64,000 nt of DNA. Source: Roseococcus pinisoli (GTDB taxonomy: Bacteria; Pseudomonadota; Alphaproteobacteria; Acetobacterales; Acetobacteraceae). Shown here in pieces: positions 25,234 to 33,878 of the stretch. A program made the translations under genes and the position numbers. Below the pieces are notes generated by a model that made no database searches, had not been told where the DNA came from, and was given only the letters and a program-made list of their open reading frames with translations. Within the stretch, counting starts at the first letter, position 1. Every line of letters starts with the position of its first letter. The DNA is taken from positions 930,001 to 994,000 of the forward strand of contig NZ_JAHCDA010000001.1 of assembly GCF_018413645.1 (NCBI RefSeq), in the 5' to 3' direction.

Positions 25234-26409
25234 TCAGGGCCTCTGCCAGCGCAGGAAAAGCAGGCTCGCGATCACCAGCGCCGCCGCGAAGGTCAGCAGC
25301 GCGGCGGCCACGCCGCCGAAGCCGGCCGCGATGCCGCTGATCCCCTGGAGCACGGCCGCGCCGCCGAAGAAGAAGATGTTCTGGGCCGAGAGCGCCCGGC
25401 CCGCCTCCTCCGGCCGCACCAGGCTGCGCAGCAGCGTGAAGCAGAGGATCTGGAAGGCGATGGCGAGGCCGAAGCCGGTCAGGATCAGCCCGTCCACCCA
25501 GGCGGGAAAGGCCAGCGGCCCGCCGATCACCAGCGCGACGATGAGGGCCGCGGCCAGCAGGTGCCCGCCCACCAGCAGCAGCCGCAGATGGCCTACCCGG
25601 CCCACCACCCAGCCTGCGAAGGCCGGCCCCACCACCAGCGCGAAGGTCACGCCCAGCAACAGGTTGCCCGCCGCCACGCGGCCCATGCCCTTGGCCTCCA
25701 TCAGCCAGGGCCCGCCCCAGAGGCCGCGCACGCCCAGCACGGCGCCGAAGGAGACGAAGGCCACCGCCATCAGCCCGCGCAGCCGCGGCGAGACGGCGAC
25801 GCGCATCACGTCCTTCGCGTCGCCCCAGGCGCTGCGCCCGGGCACGGGAACCGGCCGGTCGTGCCGCACCGTCAGCGAGACCGCCAGCGCGCCGATCGCC
25901 ACGATCCCCAGGCAGGCAAGGAAGCCGGCGCGCCAGCCCTGCGCCTCCACCAACCAGGCGAGCGGCGAGGCGGAGAGGATCATTCCCGAATTGCCCACGC
26001 TCTGGACCAGGCCGGCCCAGACGGAAAACCGCTCCTGCGGGACGGCGCGCGCCGCATAGGTCATCGGGCACATCATCATGCCCGAGCAGCCCATGCCGAG
26101 CACGATCTGCGCGAGCAGCATGGTGGAGGCCGAGGGCGCGAGGGCGGCCAGCACGGTGCCCACGGCGGCGATGGCCAGCAGCGAGAGCGAGACCGGCTTC
26201 ACGCCCCAGCGGTCCAGCGCCACGCCGACGGGGATCATCGCGGCGGCGAAGGCCGCGGGGAAGGCACCGGTGATGCCGGCCAGCGCCTCGGCCGAGACGG
26301 CGAGGTCCCGTGCCATCACGTCGCTCGCGACGGCGGGGAGCGTTCGGACGGCGTTCGAGAACATGTGCCCGAGCGTGAGCGCGAGCAGCGGCCAGGCGAC
26401 CGGATTCAT
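25234..26409 (-). CDS. MFS transporter
   Basis: The 391-residue product has about 12 membrane segments and the motif-A-like loop 'ALDRWGVKPVS' between helices 2 and 3. The N-terminus 'MNPVAWPLLALTLGHMFSNAVRTLPAVASDVM' resembles cyanate/nitrate-type or anion MFS transporters. It lies 26 bases after the FAD-linked dehydrogenase gene on the same strand, so it could import the substrate of that enzyme. It converges on the 2OG oxygenase with an 10-bp gap. The substrate is unknown. Confidence 0.88.
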   Translation of the reverse strand: MNPVAWPLLALTLGHMFSNAVRTLPAVASDVMARDLAVSAEALAGITGAFPAAFAAAMIPVGVALDRWGVKPVSLSLLAIAAVGTVLAALAPSASTMLLAQIVLGMGCSGMMMCPMTYAARAVPQERFSVWAGLVQSVGNSGMILSASPLAWLVEAQGWRAGFLACLGIVAIGALAVSLTVRHDRPVPVPGRSAWGDAKDVMRVAVSPRLRGLMAVAFVSFGAVLGVRGLWGGPWLMEAKGMGRVAAGNLLLGVTFALVVGPAFAGWVVGRVGHLRLLLVGGHLLAAALIVALVIGGPLAFPAWVDGLILTGFGLAIAFQILCFTLLRSLVRPEEAGRALSAQNIFFFGGAAVLQGISGIAAGFGGVAAALLTFAAALVIASLLFLRWQRP

Positions 26410-26435
26410 TTCGTTCCGCCGTGCGGTCCCCGGAG

Positions 26436-27830
26436 TTAGTTCCGGAAGATCTTTCCGGGATTGAGGATGCCCTTCGGGTCCATCGCAACCTTCAGCGAGC
26501 GCATGACCGCCATGGCCTCGACGCCATGCTCCGCCTCGAGGAACTCGCGCTTGCCGAGGCCGATGCCGTGCTCGCCCGAGCAGGTGCCGCCGAGGTCCAG
26601 CGCGCGCTTCACGATCTTCTTGTCGAGCTCCCAGGCCCGTTCCAGCGCCTGCGGATTGCCGTCCTCGACCAGGATGACGGTGTGGAAATTGCCGTCGCCG
26701 ACATGGCCGACGATGGGCGCCATCAGCCCGGATTCCTCGATGTCGCGCTTGCAGCCGAGCAGCGCGTCGGCCAGCCGCGAGATCGGCACGCAGACATCGG
26801 TCGCGATGCCGCGCGAGCCGGGCTGGGCCGCAAGGCAGGCCCAGAAGGCGTCATGCCGGGCCTTCCACAGCTTGTTGCGGCTCTCGGCGTCACGCGCCCA
26901 GGCGAAGCCCTCGGCGCCGTATTCGGAGGTGATGCCCTCCACCAGCTCCGCCTGCTCCACGACGCCGGCTTCCGTGCCGTGGAATTCCAGGAACAGGGTC
27001 GGGACGGGCTTGTAGCCCTCCAGCTTGGAGTAGCTGATGCAAGCGGCCATCTGCACCTCGTCCAGCAGCTCGATGCGCGCCACCGGCACGCCGGCCTGCA
27101 TGGTGGTGATGACGCTGTTCACCGCGGCCTCGAGGCTCGGGAACTGGCAGACGGCCGAGGTCATCGCCTCGGGGATGCCGTGCAGGCGCAGCCGCACCTT
27201 GGTGATGATGCCGAGCGTGCCCTCGCTGCCGATGAACAGCCGCGTGAGATCGTAGCCATTCGCCGCCTTGCGCGTGCGACCGCCCGTCTGGATCACGCGG
27301 CCATCGGCCAGTACGACTTCGAGGCCCAGCACGTTCTCGCGGATGGTGCCGTAGCGCACGGCGTTGGTGCCGGAAGCGCGCGTCGCGCACATGCCGCCGA
27401 TCGTGCAGACCGAACCAGGGTCGACCGGGAAGAACAGCCCCTGGTCGCGCAGGTATTCGTTGAGCTGCTGGCGCGTGACGCCGGGCTCGATGAGGCAGTC
27501 CATGTCCTCGGCATTCACCTCCAGCACCGCGGTCATGCGGCTGAGGTCGAGCGAGAGGCCGGCGCGGACGGGGTTCACGTGGCCCTCCAGCGAGGTGCCG
27601 GCGCCGAAGGGCGTGATCGCGACGCCATGCTGGTGGCAGAGCTTCACGATCTCTACCACCTCCTCCGTCGTCTCCACGAAGGCGACGGCGTCCGGCAGCG
27701 TCGGCGTCGTCGTGTCCTCGCCGCGACCGTGCTGCTGTCGGATGGCGTCGTTGGTCGACAGCCGGTCGCCGATCAGGGCGCGCGCGGTGGCGATGACGAT
27801 GGCGGCCGGGTTGGGAGAGAGCTCGTTCAT
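26436..27830 (-). CDS. FAD-linked 2-hydroxyacid dehydrogenase (D-lactate/glycolate oxidase-like)
   Basis: The 464-residue product has a PCMH FAD-binding domain ('GVAITPFGAGTSLEGH', 'VDPGSVCTIGGMCATRASGTNAVRYG'). The C-terminal cap has 'VGHVGDGNFHTVILV' and 'CSGEHGIGLGKREFLE', motifs of GlcD/DLD/D2HGDH enzymes. It oxidises a D-2-hydroxyacid, passing electrons to the respiratory chain or a quinone. The ATG at 27830 is preceded by AAGGA and by a perfect 18-bp dyad (27841-27858). It is divergent from an HpcH/HpaI aldolase and upstream of an MFS gene, suggesting a hydroxyacid or oxoacid catabolic unit. Confidence 0.93.
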   Translation of the reverse strand: MNELSPNPAAIVIATARALIGDRLSTNDAIRQQHGRGEDTTTPTLPDAVAFVETTEEVVEIVKLCHQHGVAITPFGAGTSLEGHVNPVRAGLSLDLSRMTAVLEVNAEDMDCLIEPGVTRQQLNEYLRDQGLFFPVDPGSVCTIGGMCATRASGTNAVRYGTIRENVLGLEVVLADGRVIQTGGRTRKAANGYDLTRLFIGSEGTLGIITKVRLRLHGIPEAMTSAVCQFPSLEAAVNSVITTMQAGVPVARIELLDEVQMAACISYSKLEGYKPVPTLFLEFHGTEAGVVEQAELVEGITSEYGAEGFAWARDAESRNKLWKARHDAFWACLAAQPGSRGIATDVCVPISRLADALLGCKRDIEESGLMAPIVGHVGDGNFHTVILVEDGNPQALERAWELDKKIVKRALDLGGTCSGEHGIGLGKREFLEAEHGVEAMAVMRSLKVAMDPKGILNPGKIFRN

Positions 27831-27840
27831 GGCTGGGTCC

Positions 27841-27858
27841 TTACCCCGGGAGGGGTAA
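27841..27858. promoter_or_regulatory. 18-bp dyad at the 5' end of the dehydrogenase gene
   Basis: TTACCCCGGGAGGGGTAA is a perfect 7+4+7 inverted repeat ending ten bases before the start codon (minus strand), just upstream of the AAGGA ribosome-binding site. It could be an operator or a hairpin in the leader. Confidence 0.5.
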
Positions 27859-27889
27859 CATGCGGGTTCTGCGGATCAAAGCAGGGCGT

Positions 27890-27906
27890 GGCTAAGCCCG
27901 GCTAAG
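27890..27906. promoter_or_regulatory. Tandem GGCTAAG direct repeats
   Basis: GGCTAAG occurs at 27890-27896 and 27900-27906, exactly ten bases apart, on one helix face, upstream of the predicted aldolase promoter. This is a candidate activator-binding site. Confidence 0.35.
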
Positions 27907-27931
27907 TGTTAGGAATTCCGCGGCCGACGCG

Positions 27932-27960
27932 TTGACGCCTTCCCGGCCCGCTCCTAGCGT
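27932..27960 (+). promoter_or_regulatory. Predicted sigma70-type promoter of the aldolase gene
   Basis: A -35 TTGACG (27932-27937) and a -10 TAGCGT (27955-27960) are separated by 17 bp, 29 bp before the GTG start. The -35 matches five of six consensus bases; the -10 is weaker, as is common in alphaproteobacteria. Confidence 0.5.
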
Positions 27961-27989
27961 CCGTCCCAGATTCAGAAGGAGGACCCGCA

Positions 27990-28751
27990 GTGGCCAACAA
28001 GGTTAAAGAAGCGTGGAAGGCCGGTAAGGCCGTGGTCAACGGGTGGCTCGCCATCCCCAACGCCTTCTCGGCGGAAATGTACAGCAAGGCCGGCTGGGAC
28101 AGCGTCACGGTCGACATGCAGCACGGCGTGCAGGACTACCTCTCCTGCGTGTCCTGCTTCCAGGGCATCCAGCTCTCCAGCGCGACGCCGATGGTGCGCG
28201 TGCCGTGGAACGAGCCCGGCATCGTCGGCAAGGTGCTCGACGCCGGCGCCATGGGCATCATCTGCCCGATGGTGAACACGGCCGAGGAAGCCCGCGCCCT
28301 GGTGCAGTACAGCAAGTACCCGCCGGCCGGCACGCGCTCGAACGGCCCGATCCGCGCTGGCGCCTACGGCTCCGCGGGTGGCTACCAGAAGACCGCGAAT
28401 GACGAGATCCTCGTCATCCCGATGATCGAGACGAAGCAGGCGATCGAGAACATCCAGGCGATCCTGGACGTCCCCGGCATCGACGGCATCTATGTCGGCC
28501 CGTCGGACCTTTGCTTCTCCTACGGCAAGGAGCCGAAGCTCGACGTCGAGGATCCCGAGGTTCTCGCGATCTACGACATGCTGCTGGCCGAGACGGCGAA
28601 GCGCGGCATCGCGGCCGGCCTGCACAACGGCACCGCGACCTACGCGAACAAGATGATCCAGAAGGGCTTCAAGCTCGTCACGATCGCGAACGAGGTCGGC
28701 CTGATGGTCCAGGCCGCGACGCAGGCCGTGAAGACCGCCCGCGGCAGCTGA
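27990..28751 (+). CDS. HpcH/HpaI-family aldolase
   Basis: The 253-residue TIM-barrel class II aldolase has 'GWDSVTVDMQHGVQDY', 'GAMGIICPMVNTAEEARALVQYSKYPPAGTRSNGP' and metal-binding 'MIETKQAIENIQAILDVPGIDGIYVGPSDLCFSYG'. The family cleaves 4-hydroxy-2-oxoacids to pyruvate or glyoxylate plus an aldehyde. The start is a GTG preceded by AAGGAGG. It has its own promoter and a strong terminator, and its codon use appears optimal, suggesting high expression. It is divergent from the FAD-linked dehydrogenase, a plausible metabolic partner. The exact substrate is unknown. Confidence 0.93.
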   Translation: MANKVKEAWKAGKAVVNGWLAIPNAFSAEMYSKAGWDSVTVDMQHGVQDYLSCVSCFQGIQLSSATPMVRVPWNEPGIVGKVLDAGAMGIICPMVNTAEEARALVQYSKYPPAGTRSNGPIRAGAYGSAGGYQKTANDEILVIPMIETKQAIENIQAILDVPGIDGIYVGPSDLCFSYGKEPKLDVEDPEVLAIYDMLLAETAKRGIAAGLHNGTATYANKMIQKGFKLVTIANEVGLMVQAATQAVKTARGS

Positions 28752-28778
28752 TCGCCGGCTTTCTGCGCAGTGCGACGG

Positions 28779-28804
28779 AAAGGGGGGCTTCGGCCCCCCT
28801 TTTC
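28779..28804 (+). terminator. Rho-independent terminator of the aldolase gene
   Basis: A perfect 10-bp stem AAAGGGGGGC / GCCCCCCTTT with a TTCG tetraloop is followed by TTTTC, 28 bases after the stop. This is a textbook intrinsic terminator, and its symmetry could serve the convergent LysR gene. Confidence 0.93.
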
Positions 28805-28817
28805 TGTTGGCGGCCCG

Positions 28818-29714
28818 CTACTTGAACCGCTGGCGGAACCCCGCCACCACCGCGTCGTAGACCACGCGCAGCCGGCGGGCGTGCCGCATGTCCGGATGCG
28901 CCATCACCCAGACGGGCAGCCGCTCCACGAAGCCCTGCGGCAGCACGCGCACGAGGTCGGGGTCGTCCTCCACCTCGAAGGTACGGATGGGGCCGATGCC
29001 GATCCCCGCGCGCACCGCCGCCTCCTGCGCCAGGCGGCTGTCGCTGCGGAAGACGAAGATCTTCGGCAGGAAGTCCATGCCGCGACGCGCCAGGATGTTG
29101 GTCATGGTGCGCTTGTCCCGGTCGGGGCCCACGAGGCGGTGCCGGGCGAGGTCGGCCAGGCTCGAGGGCACGCCGTGCCGGCGGAGATAGGCGCGGGAGG
29201 CGAACATCCCCACCTCGATCTCGCCCACGCGCTGGGCGATCACGTCGTCCTGGTCCGGCGGGTCGAGGCGGACGGCGATATCCGCGTCCCGGCGCAGCAG
29301 GTTCTCCTGGAAGTTGGAGATGGAGAGCTCGATCTCGATCTCCGGGTGCTCCATCGCCAGCCCGCCCAGGATGGGCACCAGCACCCGCGTGCCGATGATC
29401 TCGCTGGAGGAAAGCCGCACCGTGCCCGAGGGCGCGTCCGGATTGCCCATTAGCCCCGCCGAGAGCTCCGCCGCCGCCTGGTCGAGCGCCTCGGCCTGGG
29501 ACAGCAGGGCCAGGGCCCGGGCATTGGCGCGCAGCCCGCTCGGCACGCGGTCGAACAGGGCTTCGCCCAGCGCCTCCTCCAGCGTGCGGATCTGCCGGCC
29601 GAGGGTGGGCTGCGTGAGGTCCAGCGCCCTGGCGGCGGAGGACAGGCTGCCGTGCCGCATCACAGCGGCGAAGGCGCGCAGCAGCGACCAGTCGAGCGAG
29701 GCCAGCGCGGTCAT
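28818..29714 (-). CDS. LysR-family transcriptional regulator
   Basis: The 298-residue product has the N-terminal winged HTH 'LRAFAAVMRHGSLSSAARALDLTQPTLGRQIRTLEEALG' and a periplasmic-binding-type effector domain. I chose the ATG at 29714; the open frame starts at a TTG ten codons earlier. It converges on the aldolase terminator and is divergent from a small secreted protein. A CCCCAT-N10-ATGGGG dyad in the divergent gap is a candidate operator. The target is unknown. Confidence 0.92.
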   Translation of the reverse strand: MTALASLDWSLLRAFAAVMRHGSLSSAARALDLTQPTLGRQIRTLEEALGEALFDRVPSGLRANARALALLSQAEALDQAAAELSAGLMGNPDAPSGTVRLSSSEIIGTRVLVPILGGLAMEHPEIEIELSISNFQENLLRRDADIAVRLDPPDQDDVIAQRVGEIEVGMFASRAYLRRHGVPSSLADLARHRLVGPDRDKRTMTNILARRGMDFLPKIFVFRSDSRLAQEAAVRAGIGIGPIRTFEVEDDPDLVRVLPQGFVERLPVWVMAHPDMRHARRLRVVYDAVVAGFRQRFK

Positions 29715-29765
29715 CTCGGCGGACGGGCCATGTTGGTCATGCAATCCAGAATTTCACGTGCCTCA

Positions 29766-29787
29766 CCCCATACGATTTCGAATGGGG
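29766..29787. promoter_or_regulatory. Dyad CCCCAT-N10-ATGGGG in LysR divergent region
   Basis: This is an inverted repeat with 6-bp arms in the 175-bp gap between the LysR gene and the secreted-protein gene, about 52 bp upstream of the LysR start. Its location fits a LysR autoregulatory site. Confidence 0.4.
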
Positions 29788-29889
29788 GATGTACAACATT
29801 CGCGGCTGTCGGAATGGGAGGTGCGGAGTCATCTGACTGTCATCGAACGGGGTGAAAGCCCCCGCCGATTTCAGAAAGGACTAACTAAG

Positions 29890-30237
29890 ATGAACGCCAG
29901 TGTTACCCTCGCCGCCGCTCTTCTCGCCACCGGTCTGGCGGCCGGCGCGGCTTCTGCCCAGTCGTATCCCCGCCTGATCGGCGGCGCGGACAACTCCACC
30001 GTCGAATACGCCCCCGGCTCGATGAACAACGTGGTCGGCGGCGGCCCCGTGACCGTGATCACCGAGGAGCAGGGCAAGCCCGTCGCGCGCCATGCGCCGT
30101 CCTCCAGCGTGCAGCGGCCGCTGGCCGGCCTTGTGCCGGTGCTGGTCGGCCCCGAGAGCAGCTACGACATCGTCTGGGTGCCGAGCACGCCGTCCTCGAC
30201 CATGACGGCCTCGACCCCGAGCGCTCCGCGCGGCTAA
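29890..30237 (+). CDS. Small secreted protein of unknown function
   Basis: The 115-residue product starts with a clear Sec signal 'MNASVTLAAALLATGLAAG', cleaved after ASA in 'AASAQSYPR'. The mature part is about 92 residues rich in Pro, Ser, Val and Gly, without recognised domain. AAAGGA lies ten or so bases before the ATG. It is divergent from the LysR gene. It is probably periplasmic, with no membrane segment beyond the signal. I do not recognise a family. Confidence 0.72.
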   Translation: MNASVTLAAALLATGLAAGAASAQSYPRLIGGADNSTVEYAPGSMNNVVGGGPVTVITEEQGKPVARHAPSSSVQRPLAGLVPVLVGPESSYDIVWVPSTPSSTMTASTPSAPRG

Positions 30238-30279
30238 GCGCGCAGACAAGACCGGCCTTCCGGTTCAGAATGCCGCCCG

Positions 30280-32184
30280 ATGAAACGGGCGGCATTTCTG
30301 TTTCTGGGTGTCTTCGCCGCGCTGGCCGGCGCGGCCTGGATGCTCGACCGCGCCTTGCCGCCCCCCATGGCCCGCTTCGAGAATCTGGCGCGCGAGGTCA
30401 CGGCGCGCGACGGCCGCACACTTTCCGTCCTGCCCGCCGCCGGGGGCATCTGGCGGCTGCGCACGCGGCCGGAGGACGTGCCGCCGCCCCTCCTCGCGCT
30501 GCTGATCGCGGCCGAGGACGGCCGCTTCCACAGCCATCCCGGCGTCGATCCCCTGGCCCTCGCCCGCGCCGCCACGCAGTGGATCCGCGCGGGCCGCGTC
30601 GTCTCCGGCGGGTCCACGCTCTCCATGCAGGCCGCGCGGCTGTTGGAGCCGCGGCCCCGCAACCTGCGCAGCAAGCTCATCGAGATCGCCCGGGCGCTGC
30701 AGCTGGAATGGCGGTACGGCAAGCGCGGGGTGCTGGAGATCTGGCTGACCCTCGCGCCGCAGGGTGGCAACCTCGAGGGGCTGCGGGCCGGCTCGCTCGC
30801 CTGGTTCGGGCGGGCGCCCGCCGCGCTCGACGCGGCCGAGAGCGCGCTGCTGGTGGCCCTGGCCCGACGCCCGGAAGCCCTGCGCCCCGACCGCCATCCC
30901 GAAGCCGCCAGGCGCGCGCGGGACGCCGTGCTGCTGGCCCGCGCCCCCGAGGTGGCGAGCAGCGCGGAGATCGCCCTCGCCGGGGCCGTTCCGGCCGAAC
31001 GCCATCCGCTGCCGCGCCTGGCACCTCACCTGGCGCGGCAGCTCCGCGAGGGGCCGAGCACGCTCGACCTCGACCTCCAACGGGGGGTCGAAGGCATCGC
31101 GGGCGAGGCGCTGCAGCGCCTCCCCGATCGTGTCTCCCTCGCGATCATGGTCAGCGACCTGTCGTCCCGCGAGACGCGCGCCCTGGTGGGCGGCGACTGG
31201 ATGAACCCCTCGCGCGCCGGCGCGCTCGACCTCTCGCGGGCCGTGCGCTCGCCGGGCTCGGCGCTGAAGCCGCTGATCTACGCCCTGGCCTTCGAGGCCG
31301 GCACCGTCACGCCCGACACGGTGCTGGACGACCTGCCGCGCCGCTTCGGCGACTATGCGCCGGAGAATTTCGACCGCGCCTTCCAGGGCCGGCTGCGCAT
31401 CGCCGACGCGCTGCGCCAGAGCCTCAACCAGCCGGCCGTGGCGCTGCTCGACCAGCTCGGGCCGCTCCGCCTGGCCAGTGCCATGAAGGCCGCCGGCGTC
31501 CTGCCGCGCCTGCCCCCCGGCGCGGAGCCGTCATTGCCGCTGGCGCTGGGCGGCGTGGGCGTGACCCTGCGCGAGATGGTGGGGCTCTATGCCGTCCTCG
31601 GCGACGGCGGGCGCGCGGCAGGCGCGGGGCAGACGGTCGTGGAGGCCCGCGCCGCCGCCCTCGCCAGCGCGATCCTGGTGCAGCCCTTCCCGGGCGGCGG
31701 GCCGGCCGGCATCGCCTGGAAGACGGGCACGAGCTGGGGCGGACGCGACGCCTGGGCGCTGGGCATGGACCGCCGGCACGTGGTGGGCGTCTGGGTCGGG
31801 CGACCCGACGGCACGCCCATGCCGGGCGCGACCGGCGCGCGCCTCGCTCTGCCGCTGCTGGCACAGGTCTTCGAGCGCCTGCCCCCCGCGCCGCGCGCCC
31901 CGGCGCCGCAACGCGCCTTGGCCCTGGCCGCCGCCACGCCGATGACGGATGCGCTGCGGCTGGTCTTCCCGCCCCCCCATGCCGTCCTGCCGGAGGCGGG
32001 GCGGGTGGTGCTGCGCGCCGCGGGCGGGCGCCGGCCCTTCACCTTCCTGGTGGACGGTGCGCCGTTGACGACCGATCCGGCGCGGCGCGAGGCCGCCTGG
32101 ATCCCGCCCGGGCCGGGCTTCTACCGGATCACCGTGCTGGATGCGGAGGGCGCGGCGGCCGGGACGGCTCTTCGGGTGCGGTAG
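30280..32184 (+). CDS. pbpC: Penicillin-binding protein 1C (peptidoglycan glycosyltransferase/transpeptidase)
   Basis: The 634-residue product has an N-terminal membrane anchor and a GT51 domain with catalytic Glu79 (IAAEDGRFHSHPG) and 'SGGSTLSMQAARLLEP'. The transpeptidase has SALK (Ser327-Lys330), SLNQ and KTGTSWG (Lys481), and the C-terminal BiPBP_C segment is 'LRLVFPPPHAVLPEAGRVVL'. It is shorter than the ~770-residue Escherichia coli protein, mainly in linkers. PBP1C polymerises glycan strands; its usual partner, an alpha-2-macroglobulin, is not next to it here. The ATG at 30280 is 42 bases after the secreted-protein stop. Confidence 0.94.
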   Translation: MKRAAFLFLGVFAALAGAAWMLDRALPPPMARFENLAREVTARDGRTLSVLPAAGGIWRLRTRPEDVPPPLLALLIAAEDGRFHSHPGVDPLALARAATQWIRAGRVVSGGSTLSMQAARLLEPRPRNLRSKLIEIARALQLEWRYGKRGVLEIWLTLAPQGGNLEGLRAGSLAWFGRAPAALDAAESALLVALARRPEALRPDRHPEAARRARDAVLLARAPEVASSAEIALAGAVPAERHPLPRLAPHLARQLREGPSTLDLDLQRGVEGIAGEALQRLPDRVSLAIMVSDLSSRETRALVGGDWMNPSRAGALDLSRAVRSPGSALKPLIYALAFEAGTVTPDTVLDDLPRRFGDYAPENFDRAFQGRLRIADALRQSLNQPAVALLDQLGPLRLASAMKAAGVLPRLPPGAEPSLPLALGGVGVTLREMVGLYAVLGDGGRAAGAGQTVVEARAAALASAILVQPFPGGGPAGIAWKTGTSWGGRDAWALGMDRRHVVGVWVGRPDGTPMPGATGARLALPLLAQVFERLPPAPRAPAPQRALALAAATPMTDALRLVFPPPHAVLPEAGRVVLRAAGGRRPFTFLVDGAPLTTDPARREAAWIPPGPGFYRITVLDAEGAAAGTALRVR

Positions 32185-32190
32185 CTGGTC

Positions 32191-32213
32191 GTGAGAGGGC
32201 GCGGCCCTCTCAC
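32191..32213. terminator. Hairpin between convergent pbpC and CoA-transferase genes
   Basis: A perfect 10-bp stem GTGAGAGGGC / GCCCTCTCAC with a 3-nt loop begins seven bases after the pbpC stop. It is followed by CTCTCCC and no T-run. It is likely a bidirectional 3'-end structure. Confidence 0.6.
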
Positions 32214-32261
32214 ACTCTCCCGCCAAGGCTTTCAAAGCCCTGGACCCTGCCGTGTGGCCTC

Positions 32262-33707
32262 CTAGGCAAAGGCGCGCTCCTCGGCCCATTCGGGGCGATC
32301 GCCACCCAGGGTCGGCGTGGGCAGCGCCCAGCGGCACGGCGTCTCCGACAGGCGCAGGACGGGGCCGAGCGTCAGCAGATCGCCATAGGGCGATGCCTCG
32401 CGCACACAGAGCGGATCGAGCTGGGCGGCGGTGAGCTTCTCCGGCGCGTCCTCGAACCCCTCCACCAGGCCCTGGCGCTGGTAGAACATGGCCGATTGGC
32501 ACAGCGAAACCTGGACATGGTAGCTGCCGCCCTCGCGGGCCCGCCGCGCCAGCGCCACCATCGCGCCGAAGGCCGCGAGATATCCGGTCAGGTAGTCGCA
32601 CATCGGCGCCGGGGCGAGCTTGGGCTGCCCCGCGCCCGTGATGGTTCCATGGCTCAGGGCGATGCCGGTGACCGCCTGCGCGACCTGCTCCCACCCGCCC
32701 CTTTCCGCGAAGGGGCCGCCGGATCCGAAGCAGTTGATCGAAACATTGATGATGCCCGGACGGAGCCGGACCAGCTCCTCCATCCCGAAACCACGCCCCG
32801 CCAGCCGGCCGGGGCGATAGCCGTTGAGGAAGATATCGGCCCCCCGCGCCAGCTCGGCCAGGCGTTCGGCCTCCCCGGCGCGTTCGAGGTTGAGGAAGCA
32901 GCTGCGCTTGCCGTGGCTGAGGTCGCGGACGAATTCTGGCACCTGCGGGAGATGCGGCGCGGTCACCATCAGCACCTCCGCGCCATGCTCCGCCAAGGTC
33001 CGGCCCGCGGTGGGCCCGGCGAGAATTCGGGTGAGATCGAGCACGCGAATTCCCGACAGCGGCCTCTCGCCCGCGGGAAGCGGCTCGGGCGCGCTGTCGG
33101 CGATCCTGGTGATCTCCACCACCGGCCGGTTCGCGAGATAGGCGCCTTGCGGATGCGCCAACCACTCCTCCCGGCTCCGGATTTTTCCGCCGCAGGCCCG
33201 GGCCTGCGCGATGGCGTCCTCGAGCGCATCGGCCTTCCACTGGCCGACGGCGGCCTTCACGGCCTCGGACGTGCTCTCGCATCCCAGGACATCGAGCACG
33301 CGGCGCTCGAGATGCGGCAGGTTGAAATGGGGCAGGAACCAGCGCCCATCGGCGGTCGGCCAGGGCTGGGTGACGGACACCATGTGCTTCATGCTGTCAG
33401 AGCCAGGCAGGAAGGCATATTGGCCATCCGCGCCGCGCGCCCGCGTGTAGTTCACGACATGCAGGGACGCGGCCGCCTCATGCACCGCCACCTCGACGCG
33501 CTGGCGGCGCCCGCTGCGCATTTCCCAGAGGTCATTCGCCGCCACGCCGCTGGCGGCGAGGACCGCGGCCACCGTTTCGCCGATGCGGAAGGGCGTCCGG
33601 AAAAACGGATCGGCCCCGCTGATGGTGACTTCGCCCGCCGCTGGCGCCACGCCCGCGCGGACCTCCATCAGCTCGGAGAAGGCCGTGGACCGATCATTCT
33701 TCATCAT
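32262..33707 (-). CDS. CaiB/BaiF-family (class III) CoA transferase
   Basis: The 481-residue product has the class III CoA-transferase core: 'LSGIRVLDLTRILAGPTAGRTLAEHGAEVLMV', 'DLSHGKRSCFLNLE', 'DIFLNGYRPGRLAGRGFGMEEL' and 'CDYLTGYLAAFGAMVALARR'. The conserved nucleophile position follows the ADVLI-like segment, but I did not verify an Asp there. The N-terminal ~190 residues appear to be a partial second copy of the fold, as in double-domain members. Two adjacent ATGs (33707 and 33704) follow GAGGAAGCG. It moves CoA between acids; the substrate is unknown. It is convergent with pbpC. Confidence 0.88.
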   Translation of the reverse strand: MMKNDRSTAFSELMEVRAGVAPAAGEVTISGADPFFRTPFRIGETVAAVLAASGVAANDLWEMRSGRRQRVEVAVHEAAASLHVVNYTRARGADGQYAFLPGSDSMKHMVSVTQPWPTADGRWFLPHFNLPHLERRVLDVLGCESTSEAVKAAVGQWKADALEDAIAQARACGGKIRSREEWLAHPQGAYLANRPVVEITRIADSAPEPLPAGERPLSGIRVLDLTRILAGPTAGRTLAEHGAEVLMVTAPHLPQVPEFVRDLSHGKRSCFLNLERAGEAERLAELARGADIFLNGYRPGRLAGRGFGMEELVRLRPGIINVSINCFGSGGPFAERGGWEQVAQAVTGIALSHGTITGAGQPKLAPAPMCDYLTGYLAAFGAMVALARRAREGGSYHVQVSLCQSAMFYQRQGLVEGFEDAPEKLTAAQLDPLCVREASPYGDLLTLGPVLRLSETPCRWALPTPTLGGDRPEWAEERAFA

Positions 33708-33878
33708 TCGCTTCCTCGCCGTTCTGGACGATGTGCCGGAGGCGCCTTCGCCGGGGCGAGGGGCACCGCGTGACGTGCTCGACGAAGCACGAGCCACATC
33801 CTTGGACCTGCCGGACGCTCATCGTCGCTCAGGTCGCCGGCTTTGAGAACCGGGGCCGTTCGCCGCCTTTTTGAAGGC
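33708..33878. other. 171-bp gap without a gene
   Basis: It separates the end of the pseudouridine synthase gene from the CoA-transferase start. The promoter of the CoA transferase should lie here. I saw no clear dyad or promoter match. Confidence 0.4.

Noticed and set aside
29750-29765. A TTTCACGTG sequence resembling parS upstream of the LysR gene
   Set aside because: Only 11 of 16 positions match the parS consensus and one arm is missing.
30270-33773. A 1167-codon plus-strand open frame
   Set aside because: It lies out of frame with pbpC and antisense to the CoA-transferase gene; its composition is an artefact of high GC.
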